From Bacteroidia bacterium (GTDB taxonomy: Bacteria > Bacteroidota > Bacteroidia > Chitinophagales > Saprospiraceae): DNA of 64,000 nt. This document shows, in pieces, positions 56,488 through 64,000 of this stretch. Under the pieces are notes generated by a model. That model was not told the origin of the DNA, did not search any database, and saw only the letters and a program-made list of their open reading frames with translations. The stretch spans positions 1 through 64,000 of the forward strand of contig JAUIKE010000015.1 in NCBI GenBank assembly GCA_030430845.1. The letters are read 5' to 3'. The translations under genes and the position numbers were made by a program. Within the stretch, counting starts at the first letter, position 1. The number at the start of each line of letters is the position of its first letter.

Positions 56488-58047
56488 ATGTTACGCAATA
56501 TATTTTTCAAAAGCATCCTTCTTACCGCTGCGGTTCTGCTGGCTACCTCATGCGAGGACTTCCTGGAAAGGGAGCCGCTTGACCTGCGCGTAGAATCCAA
56601 CTTTTATCAAACACAACAGGACGCCACGGAAGCCCTAATCGCTATTTACGATGCATTCGGGTGGCACACCGTGGTAGGTTTCCATCCCCTGCAAATGTTT
56701 ATGGACATCGCCTCTGATGATTCCTATGCCGGAGGGGCCAGCCGAAACGATGCACCGAATATTATCCAGGTAGACCAGCATAATATGTTGACTACCAATG
56801 GTGAAATCTTAGGACTTTGGCGCAAGTATTACATCCTTGTTTATCGATCCAACCTTTATTTGGAAAAGGTGGAAGGAATGGAAGTGGAAGAAAGCTTCCG
56901 TACAAGAACAGTAGCAGAGGCAAAATTCATGAGAGCCTATGCCTATTTTGACTTGCTCCGTTTGTTCGAAAACGTTCCTTTGTTGACAGAGACCTTGAAG
57001 AGTCAGACGGATTACGATCAGGCTCAGGCTACTCCTCAGGACATTGCCAATCAGATCGCTAAAGACCTGGTTGAAGCAGCGGCTGATTTGCCGGAGGAAA
57101 TACCTCCAACTGAAAACGGACGTGTAAGTAAATGGGCTGCTAAGTCTCTGTTGGCCAGAGTATATCTGTATGTGAACGGAGTGTACGGCACCGATCTAAA
57201 TGCAGGCGGAACGACTATTGATCGCGCTGCAGCCTTGGCCGAAGTGGAGGCTGTTATCCAAAATAGCGGTCATGCCTTATTGCCTAATTTCGCTGACAAC
57301 TTCAATAAGGCAAACGAGTTTAGTGTAGAATCGGTATTGGAAATATCCTATACAGATGCCCGCCCCTGGTACGATTGGGGGTACATTCAAGGAGGAGAAG
57401 GAAACATGGCCGCACAAATGCAGGGCCCGAGGGTGGATGAGCCCGCTCTGGAAGCCTATGACCGCGGCTGGTCGTTCGCTCCTGTGACACAAAGCCTCTA
57501 CGAAGCCTTTGAAGATGGAGACCCAAGAAGGGAGGCCACGATCTTACACGAAAACGAAATCGTAGGTAGCCTAACCATTGGTTATCAGCATACCGGCTAT
57601 TTTTCTAAAAAGTATACCACTTCGAAGGAATATGCACCTTCCGACGGACAACCAGAGCTTAACTGGGGTAACAACTACCGGGTTATTCGCTTTGCCGATG
57701 TATTGCTTATGGCCGCCGAATTAGGAAGCTCAAATGCACAGGCTTATCTGGATGAGGTTAGATCAAGAGTAGGACTCTCTTCCGTACCGGCCACGATGGA
57801 AAACATCATGAATGAAAGGCGAGTAGAGCTGGCTCTTGAAGGACATCGCTACTGGGATTTGATCCGTCAGGGATTGGATGTTGCAGAGCAGGCCATCAGT
57901 GTCAATGGGGAGATAGGTCCTTTATATCAGGGTGAAGCTGTTGAATTCAATGTCACTTTTGATCCGGGTACCAGAGGATTATTCCCTATCCCTCAGTCAG
58001 AAGTTGACATTTCTAATGGTTTGTATCAGCAGAATGCAGGATACTAA
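56488..58047 (+). CDS. SusD/RagB-family lipoprotein of the glucan PUL
   Basis: A 519-residue lipoprotein (LLATSCEDFLEREPLDL) with the SusD pattern: VAEAKFMRAYAYFDLLRLFENVPLL, YRVIRFADVLLMAAELG, and NERRVELALEGHRYWDLIRQG. It caps the SusC pore and binds glycan at the cell surface. The gene is the second in the PUL operon; a hairpin lies just after the stop. Confidence 0.94.
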   Translation: MLRNIFFKSILLTAAVLLATSCEDFLEREPLDLRVESNFYQTQQDATEALIAIYDAFGWHTVVGFHPLQMFMDIASDDSYAGGASRNDAPNIIQVDQHNMLTTNGEILGLWRKYYILVYRSNLYLEKVEGMEVEESFRTRTVAEAKFMRAYAYFDLLRLFENVPLLTETLKSQTDYDQAQATPQDIANQIAKDLVEAAADLPEEIPPTENGRVSKWAAKSLLARVYLYVNGVYGTDLNAGGTTIDRAAALAEVEAVIQNSGHALLPNFADNFNKANEFSVESVLEISYTDARPWYDWGYIQGGEGNMAAQMQGPRVDEPALEAYDRGWSFAPVTQSLYEAFEDGDPRREATILHENEIVGSLTIGYQHTGYFSKKYTTSKEYAPSDGQPELNWGNNYRVIRFADVLLMAAELGSSNAQAYLDEVRSRVGLSSVPATMENIMNERRVELALEGHRYWDLIRQGLDVAEQAISVNGEIGPLYQGEAVEFNVTFDPGTRGLFPIPQSEVDISNGLYQQNAGY

Positions 58048-58053
58048 AATTAT

Positions 58054-58075
58054 ATGAGCGGCGAAGCCCGCTCAT
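58054..58075 (+). terminator. Hairpin between susD and the PKD lipoprotein gene
   Basis: An 8-bp perfect stem (ATGAGCGG, 58054-58061, with 58068-58075) with a CGAAGC loop in the 70-bp gap. No U-tract follows, so it probably stabilises the upstream mRNA or lowers downstream expression rather than ending transcription. Confidence 0.5.
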
Positions 58076-58117
58076 AAATCATCTTATTTAAGAACAAGAC
58101 TTTTCAAAAAAATAGTC

Positions 58118-60502
58118 ATGAAAGCATATAGAATCATATATTTCTTCATATTGGCGCTGGGACTTAGCTTTACGGCCTGCTCGCCCGAGATAGACGATAA
58201 GCCTGAACTCGGCCCACCGCCTACAGCTTCGGATGTGACCTTCTCCTTTGAAGCAGATCCAGCTAATGATAACATTATTTATTTTACTAATACTTCAGCC
58301 GGCTTCATTTTGAAATGGGACCTTGGCAATGGCTCACAAGCCGAAGGCAATAATGTAAAAGGCGTATATCCTTTGAAGGGAGAGTATACCGTTACCTTAA
58401 CAGCTTACACTCGATCAGGTAGCGCATCCAGCTCCCAAACGATTACCATCGCACAGACCAATCCGGCATTACTGGATATACCAGAGTATAACCTGCTGAC
58501 AGGAGGCGTGGACCAGCTGAACGGTAAAACATGGGTCATTGACGGAGAAAGAGCCGGACATATGGGGGTAGGTCCAAATGACGGCAGCCCTGACTCTCAA
58601 TCACCGGTTTGGTGGCAAGCTCCACCCTTGGATAAAGCCGGACAGGGTATTTACGATGATGAAATGACCTTCAAACTCCTGGACTTTGTGTATGAATTTA
58701 AAAACAATGGGGATGTTTTTGCGAATGCAGCTAGTGCCGGCGACCTTGGCGGCGATCCGGGAGCAGGTGATCAACTGGTGCCTTATTCACCAGAGACAGA
58801 AACCAACAACTGGAGCATTACCGAAGAAGGTGACAAAATGTTCCTGAATATTTCCAATGGAGGCTTCTTCGGCTTCTATACAGGGGTTTCCAAATATGAG
58901 ATCCTCAAACTGGAAGAAAATGAATTATACGTTCGCTTCCTGGATTCCAAAGACCCTGCCCTGGCCTGGTATCACCGCCTGATCCCGAAAGGCTATACAC
59001 CACCGCCGCCACCTGCACCGGAAGTGACTGATGAATTCAAACTGGACTTTGAAGGGGATGATCCTGGCTTTGAGGTATTCGGTGGGCAGTCTTATCAGCA
59101 AATTGATAACCCGGACCCATCTGGTATCAATACCAGTGCGAAGGTAGGAGAGACGGTGCACGGAAACGAAACCTGGGCCGGCTTGTTCCACACGATCGGT
59201 TCCAAACTGGATCTTTCCGTCAAAAAAGGTATGAAAGTAAAAGTGTGGTCGCCAGTGGAAGGCATTGCCCGATTGAAATTGGAAAATTCTGCCAATACAG
59301 AAGAATTCTTTGAGGTCGATGTCAACATGACCGCAACCAACCAGTGGACCGAATTAACCTTCGACCTGGAAGGTGCTACCACAGAATTATATGATAGAGT
59401 AGTACTGTTCTTTGACTTTGGTAATGGAAATCCTAATACCTTCTATTTTGATGATGTTGAATTGGTAGAGCTGAATGCCCCGGTTACTGACCTGAGCATA
59501 GACTTTGAAGATGGCGGCCCCGAGTTCTTTACATTTGGCGGACAAGCTTATCAGTCTGTTACCAATCCGGATCAATCAGGTATTAACACCAGTGCTACCG
59601 TTGGCGAAACGGTGCACGGATTTGAAGTCTGGGCTGGTTTGGGAACAACCATTGACGGCAAACTGGATTTTTCCAAAAACGCCGTTTTTAAAGCAAAAGT
59701 CTGGTCGCCTGTTATCGGTACCATGAAGTTCAAACTGGAGGATTCCTCAGACCCTCAAAATGTGTTTATTGAAGTGGATGTTACCAATACCAAAACCAAC
59801 GAATGGGAAGAATTAGAGTGGAACTTTGAAGGCCAGCCATCGGGAATCTATGATAATATTGTCATGTTCTTTGATTTTGGAAATACAGACGCGAACACCT
59901 TCTATTTTGACGATGTTACCTTCACAACTCCAAGTGTAGATTTCAGTGAAAATGTATTGAACGGAGGTGGTTCAAAAACCTGGACGCTCAATCCCGATGC
60001 GGGTGCACTGGCTGTTGGCCCTGCAAAAGGCAGTGGAGAATGGTTTGCCAATTCCGCCGATGAGGTAAACGGCGTTCGTTCCTGCTGGTTCAATGATGAA
60101 TACATTTTCTCTACCGACGGAAGTTACACCTATGACGCAAAAGGCGATATTTATGCCGAAGGTTATATGGGGGTATCAGGAGATGGCTGTATAGCTGAAG
60201 GAGAATTGCCGGCCGATGCACAAGCCTGGACAAGCGCGACCCATACGTATACCTACACGCCGGCTTCCGGTGATCAGCCCGCCACCGTAACCGTAACTGG
60301 TACCGGTGCATTCATCGCCTTGCCGAAAGCCTTCAACGGCGGTGAGTATGGAGCAGCACCTCCGGCTGATGATGCTTCTGTAACTTATGAAGTACTGGAT
60401 TATCGAATTGAAGGAGGTAAAGAGATCCTGGTATTGACCATCGACATTAGTGAAGGACAGGTAGGCGATGCCTATTGGACCTTTACGCTGACCTCTAATT
60501 AA
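58118..60502 (+). CDS. PKD-domain surface glycan-binding lipoprotein
   Basis: A 794-residue lipoprotein (LGLSFTACSPEIDD) in the SusE/F position. Order: PKD domain (about 45-110), module A (about 125-290: GKTWVIDGERAGHMGVGP, W-rich, ending WYHRLIPKG), a Pro-rich linker, two tandem beta-sandwich modules B1 (about 304-450) and B2 (about 455-605) that share SGINTSA(K/T)VGETVHG, EVDV and FDFGN.(N/D)(P/A)NTFYFDDV, and a final module A' (about 615-794, SKTWTLNPDAGALAVGP, CWFNDEYIFSTDGSY). It probably binds beta-glucan at the cell surface. No catalytic signature is seen. Confidence 0.75.
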   Translation: MKAYRIIYFFILALGLSFTACSPEIDDKPELGPPPTASDVTFSFEADPANDNIIYFTNTSAGFILKWDLGNGSQAEGNNVKGVYPLKGEYTVTLTAYTRSGSASSSQTITIAQTNPALLDIPEYNLLTGGVDQLNGKTWVIDGERAGHMGVGPNDGSPDSQSPVWWQAPPLDKAGQGIYDDEMTFKLLDFVYEFKNNGDVFANAASAGDLGGDPGAGDQLVPYSPETETNNWSITEEGDKMFLNISNGGFFGFYTGVSKYEILKLEENELYVRFLDSKDPALAWYHRLIPKGYTPPPPPAPEVTDEFKLDFEGDDPGFEVFGGQSYQQIDNPDPSGINTSAKVGETVHGNETWAGLFHTIGSKLDLSVKKGMKVKVWSPVEGIARLKLENSANTEEFFEVDVNMTATNQWTELTFDLEGATTELYDRVVLFFDFGNGNPNTFYFDDVELVELNAPVTDLSIDFEDGGPEFFTFGGQAYQSVTNPDQSGINTSATVGETVHGFEVWAGLGTTIDGKLDFSKNAVFKAKVWSPVIGTMKFKLEDSSDPQNVFIEVDVTNTKTNEWEELEWNFEGQPSGIYDNIVMFFDFGNTDANTFYFDDVTFTTPSVDFSENVLNGGGSKTWTLNPDAGALAVGPAKGSGEWFANSADEVNGVRSCWFNDEYIFSTDGSYTYDAKGDIYAEGYMGVSGDGCIAEGELPADAQAWTSATHTYTYTPASGDQPATVTVTGTGAFIALPKAFNGGEYGAAPPADDASVTYEVLDYRIEGGKEILVLTIDISEGQVGDAYWTFTLTSN

Positions 60503-60509
60503 ATCTAAA

Positions 60510-60573
60510 GGTTCATAGTTCATGGTTCATAGTTATCTGTGTTCTAATAACCATGAACTATGAACTATGAACC
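60510..60573. repeat. Long intergenic hairpin built of GGTTCATAGTTCAT units
   Basis: A 27-nt arm (60510-60536) pairs with 60547-60573 with one G-U and one A-C mismatch, leaving a 10-nt loop. Both arms consist of repeats of the 7-8 nt unit (G)TTCATAG/TTCATGG. It lies between the PKD lipoprotein and the GH16 gene. It looks like a dispersed Bacteroidota intergenic repeat and would fold strongly in RNA, stabilising the upstream transcript or attenuating the next gene. Confidence 0.7.
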
Positions 60574-60595
60574 ATAAACCAAAGTAATGTATGTT

Positions 60596-62455
60596 ATGAA
60601 AAATATATACCTAATCCAATTAGGCCTCTATTTCTTTGCACTGTCAATGAGCCCATTGACCGCACAGGAAAGTTGCCAGGTGTTAGTCTGGTCGGATGAA
60701 TTCAACCAGGCGGGCACACCCAATCCACTAAACTGGACCTACGACCTTGGTACCGGCGATGGCGGATGGGGCAACCGGGAAATCCAGGTTTATACGGATA
60801 ACAATGAAAATGTTCGGGTAGAGGATGGCCATTTGGTCATCAATGCCAGAAAAAATAATGCCGGGCAATGGACTTCGGCCAGAGTTAAATCACAGGGTCG
60901 GCAGAGTTTTCAATACGGCCGCATAGAGTTTCGGGCCAAGCTACCCGCCGGCTCCGGTACCTGGCCGGCACTTTGGATGCTGGGAGATAATATTACTCAG
61001 GTAGGATGGCCGCGCAGCGGTGAGATCGATGTCATGGAACATGTCGGGAAAGATCCTGGAAAAATACATGGTTCCCTACACAGCCTCTCCAGTTCAGGTA
61101 ATACTCAGAATACAGGCTCTACTACCATCCCTTCTTTTGCCTCTGAATTCCATGTATATAGTGCTGAGTGGACGCCTCAATCCATTACTTTCAAAGTAGA
61201 CGATGTTGCCTATTATGTGTATGCACCCAATCCTAAAAATGTAGACAATTGGCCTTTTAACCAGTCTTTCTTTTTGATTATGAACATTGCAATGGGCGGT
61301 AATTTCGGCAGCGATCCGCAATATGAGAGTGGCGATCAAAGAAATGGGGTAGATCCCAACCTCAGTTTCGCAGAAATGCTTGTCGATTATGTTCGGGTGT
61401 ATCAAGAATTGACTGAAGCTCCTAAAATTAGTGGAGATAGCATAGTCGAGCCTAATTCTCAGGGAGTTCAGTATAACGTACCTGTGCAAGGCGGCACTTT
61501 TAACTGGACTGTGCCGGCAGGGGCTACGATCACAGACGGACAAGGTACCAATACCATCACCGTAGACTGGGCAGAGGCAGAAGGAGAAGTCAAGGTAGAA
61601 ATCGGAGGAGATTGCGGTTCCTTTACCTCTGTTTTGAATGTGAAAAAAAAATTGACGCCCATCGGCCCAAACATCGTTTTCGATGACTTTGAGGATGGTA
61701 ATTTTAGCCGCTGGACAGCCCTACCTGGGAATGGGAATTCATTTGAGCTATTGGAAGAAAATGGAGAGTTGCGAATCATCTATGATATCACGAGTCCTGG
61801 ACAAAATCCCAGCCTGGTATTTGACCTCGGACAGCCGGTAGCCTTAACGACACTCAGCCAAATGCAAATTACGGCCAGAACTAATAATACCAGCGGTACC
61901 GTAATCATGAGGGTGGATATGATAGATGCTCAGGGAGTCGAAACAAATGCTTCTCCGGTTTTTAACTTACAGCCGATTGTAGATAACGGCAATCACCACA
62001 CCTATACCCACAATTTTAAGGGTGATTGGGAGTCCAGCTTCCCCAATGCCGGTGCTTTAGTCGATTCAACTGCTATTCAGGGCTTTAGGTTGTATATCAA
62101 CTATGGATTTTTCGGCTCTGCCGGACGAGATACGATCTGGCTGGATTTGGTCGAAATGGTGAACCCTTTGACGACCGGTACAAACGAATTATTAAATCAA
62201 GCCGGATGGAATGTCTATCCAAACCCAGCTAGAGGTTTCATCAATATCCAATTGGAAAATGACTTTACCGATGCCTTAAATGGAGATCTCCTAATTGAAC
62301 TCTTTTCAATCCAGGGAAAAAGATTGTTGTCAGAAAAAATGGATAAAGGGATCCATAAAAAAGAAATTGAACTCAACGGGATACCAACAGGCCTGTATCT
62401 TTTAAGGATCAGCCAGGGCAAATCATTTACTATAAAGAAAATTTTGGTTGAATAA
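60596..62455 (+). CDS. GH16 beta-glucanase (laminarinase type) with T9SS tail
   Basis: A 619-residue secreted enzyme: signal peptide (SMSPLTAQES), GH16 jelly roll (about 25-275) with GSGTWPALWMLGDN and the active-site GEIDVMEH (Glu143, Asp145, Glu148), a PKD-like domain (about 280-360), a CBM-type beta-sandwich (about 365-530), and a C-terminal type IX secretion domain with YPNPARGFINIQL, GIPTGLYLLRI and final KKILVE. The active site with the extra residue (EIDVME) is typical of endo-beta-1,3-glucanases (laminarin). ATG 60596 is preferred over 60587. Confidence 0.9.
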   Translation: MKNIYLIQLGLYFFALSMSPLTAQESCQVLVWSDEFNQAGTPNPLNWTYDLGTGDGGWGNREIQVYTDNNENVRVEDGHLVINARKNNAGQWTSARVKSQGRQSFQYGRIEFRAKLPAGSGTWPALWMLGDNITQVGWPRSGEIDVMEHVGKDPGKIHGSLHSLSSSGNTQNTGSTTIPSFASEFHVYSAEWTPQSITFKVDDVAYYVYAPNPKNVDNWPFNQSFFLIMNIAMGGNFGSDPQYESGDQRNGVDPNLSFAEMLVDYVRVYQELTEAPKISGDSIVEPNSQGVQYNVPVQGGTFNWTVPAGATITDGQGTNTITVDWAEAEGEVKVEIGGDCGSFTSVLNVKKKLTPIGPNIVFDDFEDGNFSRWTALPGNGNSFELLEENGELRIIYDITSPGQNPSLVFDLGQPVALTTLSQMQITARTNNTSGTVIMRVDMIDAQGVETNASPVFNLQPIVDNGNHHTYTHNFKGDWESSFPNAGALVDSTAIQGFRLYINYGFFGSAGRDTIWLDLVEMVNPLTTGTNELLNQAGWNVYPNPARGFINIQLENDFTDALNGDLLIELFSIQGKRLLSEKMDKGIHKKEIELNGIPTGLYLLRISQGKSFTIKKILVE

Positions 62456-62509
62456 GCATAATTATGGTGAACATTTTCATTTAAATATGTTTCATACATT
62501 ACTATTTGG

Positions 62510-62543
62510 AGGGCCGGAACCCACCATAGTTTCGGCCCTTTTT
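62510..62543 (+). terminator. Rho-independent terminator after GH16 gene
   Basis: AGGGCCGGAAC (62510-62520) pairs over 11 bp, with one G-U, with 62529-62539 around an 8-nt loop and is followed by TTTTT. It separates the GH16 gene from the following glycosidase, which probably has its own promoter in the ~100 bp after it. Confidence 0.8.
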
Positions 62544-62647
62544 GAAACTACAGTTGATTCTTTGGGAAACGTATGTCCAGACAGGATATCTATCACTGTG
62601 TTATTTGACCACTATTCACTCAACTTCGAGCCTTAAACCAAATTGTT

Positions 62648-64000
62648 ATGAAAAAAATTCTTCTTCAATTATTACTCATCCTTTTTGCGGTGCCGGTAAT
62701 TGCTCAAACTGACCAAATATCCGTAGTTCATGATGACGATGGCATGAGCCTGGTCGTGAACGGCAAAGATTTTATGATCAATGGTATGAACTGGGACTAC
62801 TATCCCATTGGTACCAATTTTTCCTATAGTTTATGGAATCAACCGGACGACATTATCATGGCTGCCCTGGATGCCGAAATGTCCATGCTAAAAAATATGG
62901 GGGTAAATGCCGTCCGTATTTATACTGGAATACAACCCAGATGGATCAAATATATCTACGAAAATTATGGTATTTATACCATGCTCAATCATTCGTTCGG
63001 ACGATATGGTCTACCCTTGGATGGTACCTTTGTGCCTAATACAGAATATGCGGATCCCAGGGTGCGGCAGGTACTGCTGGCGGAAGTGACTCAAATGGTG
63101 GAAGATTACCAGAATACTCCCGGCCTGTTGCTGTATTTGTTAGGGAATGAAAATAATTACGGCCTTTTCTGGGAAGGAGCCGAGACAGAAGATATACCCA
63201 TAGAAGATCGTAAATCAACAACGCGTGCACGGGCTATGTACAAGTTGTTTAATGAAGCGGTAGTAGAAATGAAAAAGGTGGCCACCAATCGTCCGATCGC
63301 CATCTGTAATGGAGATCTTTTATTCCTGGAAATCATAGCTGAAGAATGTAAGGACATTGACATTTTCGGTACGAATGTGTATCGGGGAGTTTCTTTCGGT
63401 GATGCCTTCCAAAGGGTAAGAGACGAGATCAATAAGCCCATCCTGTTTACTGAATTTGGTGCAGATGCTTTCAATGCCAGAGATAATCAGGAAGATCAGG
63501 CTTCTCAGGCCTATTACATGGTCGGTAACTGGAAGGAAATCTATGAAAACGCGGCCGGTCTTGGTAAAGCCGGTAACTCTCTGGGCGGCTTTACCTTCCA
63601 ATTCAGCGACGGATGGTGGAAGTATGGTCAGACTGAAAGATTGGATGTACACGACAACAATGCCTCCTGGGCCAATGGTGGCTATCTAAGCGATTTTGTG
63701 GAAGGTGAAAATAACATGAACGAGGAGTGGTTCGGTATTTGTGCCAAAGGACCAACCAATGCCCGTGGGTTGTATCAACTCTATCCCCGAGCAGCTTACT
63801 ACGCGCTTAAAGAAGCCCATCAATTAAATCCATATGGCAGTGGCGTGACTCTGCAGGATATACAAGGGCATTTTTCAAAGATCAATGCGATGGACGCCAT
63901 GCTAAAGGCGAGAGGGGACCAGGCTGCCTTAGAAAATGAGGAATTGAAAAAAGTGCGGGTTAGCGGTTTGAGAGCGGACCTTACAACCTTCAATACAGGA
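62648..64000 (+). CDS. Clan GH-A glycoside hydrolase, 5' part
   Basis: Open to the window end (451 codons, no stop), so incomplete at the 3' side. It has a signal peptide (FAVPVIAQTD) and a TIM-barrel glycosidase of the GH2/GH5/GH158-like clan: INGMNWDYYPIG, GVNAVRIYTG, the acid/base Glu168 in LLGNENNYGLFW, FGTNVYRG, and the nucleophile Glu269 in PILFTEFGADAFN. A Trp-rich stretch (FTFQFSDGWWKYG) near 320 follows. Its place after GH16 suggests beta-1,3-glucan or oligoglucan cleavage. The precise GH family cannot be fixed by eye. Confidence 0.8.
   Translation, partial: MKKILLQLLLILFAVPVIAQTDQISVVHDDDGMSLVVNGKDFMINGMNWDYYPIGTNFSYSLWNQPDDIIMAALDAEMSMLKNMGVNAVRIYTGIQPRWIKYIYENYGIYTMLNHSFGRYGLPLDGTFVPNTEYADPRVRQVLLAEVTQMVEDYQNTPGLLLYLLGNENNYGLFWEGAETEDIPIEDRKSTTRARAMYKLFNEAVVEMKKVATNRPIAICNGDLLFLEIIAEECKDIDIFGTNVYRGVSFGDAFQRVRDEINKPILFTEFGADAFNARDNQEDQASQAYYMVGNWKEIYENAAGLGKAGNSLGGFTFQFSDGWWKYGQTERLDVHDNNASWANGGYLSDFVEGENNMNEEWFGICAKGPTNARGLYQLYPRAAYYALKEAHQLNPYGSGVTLQDIQGHFSKINAMDAMLKARGDQAALENEELKKVRVSGLRADLTTFNTG

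Overview
The window looks like the chromosome of a free-living, polysaccharide-degrading Bacteroidota, probably of the Saprospiria/Cytophagia type. The evidence is two SusC/SusD pairs, a hybrid two-component sensor, a propeller/LuxR regulator, TAnnTTTG-type -7 boxes, many SPII lipoproteins and a type IX secretion C-terminal domain. There are no rRNA or tRNA genes, CRISPR arrays or intact insertion sequences. Several coding scraps between genes show that much of the window has been shaped by deletion.

Region 1 (1-6.2 kb) is mixed housekeeping: the 3' end of an Fe-S bacterial photolyase, an SdiA-regulated-like propeller, a PepSY-like secreted protein followed by a PepSY remnant, an RprX/RprY-like two-component pair, a META-domain lipoprotein, and a 5-formyltetrahydrofolate cyclo-ligase with a long N-terminal extension next to a small partner gene.

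Region 2 (6.2-12 kb) looks like a nitric-oxide/nitrosative-stress locus. A minus-strand operon encodes a four-helix membrane protein, the di-iron Fe-S repair protein Ric, a hemerythrin and a vanadium haloperoxidase. Next to it are a Crp/Fnr regulator, a three-cysteine NsrR-like Rrf2 regulator and a small membrane protein. A 16-bp palindrome (CGGACAAATTTGTCCG and variants) occurs in three promoters. In two of them it overlaps the -33 position with identical geometry. The leader of the ric operon is a decayed Rrf2 gene, so this promoter probably came from a duplicated rrf2. Broken metallo-beta-lactamase-fold, alpha/beta-hydrolase and sialidase fragments lie between 10.9 and 12.4 kb. HD, four-helix-bundle and PH-like genes follow to 14.2 kb.

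Region 3 (14.6-49.4 kb) is a large polysaccharide utilization locus for sialylated, N-acetylhexosamine-rich glycans (mucin or glycoprotein type). The minus arm carries N-acylglucosamine 2-epimerase, a NanM-sodium symporter fusion, NanA, a GH20-SGNH esterase fusion, a GH33 sialidase, GH20, a deleted GH27, GH109, a second stand-alone GH20 and a ROK kinase. The plus arm carries SusC, SusD, a sialate O-acetylesterase, a GH2 beta-galactosidase, a NagB-PIG-L fusion and a creatininase-family amidohydrolase, and faces a convergent hybrid two-component regulator. The inferred route is: outer-membrane capture, desialylation and de-O-acetylation, trimming of Gal, GlcNAc and GalNAc, sialic acid uptake and mutarotation, cleavage to ManNAc, epimerisation to GlcNAc, phosphorylation, deacetylation (no NagA in the window; the PIG-L domain is a candidate) and deamination to fructose-6-phosphate.

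Region 4 (49.6-64 kb) holds two small genes and then a second PUL, probably for beta-1,3-glucan/laminarin: a propeller-Y_Y_Y-LuxR regulator, SusC, SusD, a PKD lipoprotein with a mirror-like module order, a GH16 glucanase with a T9SS tail, and a clan GH-A glycosidase cut by the window end.
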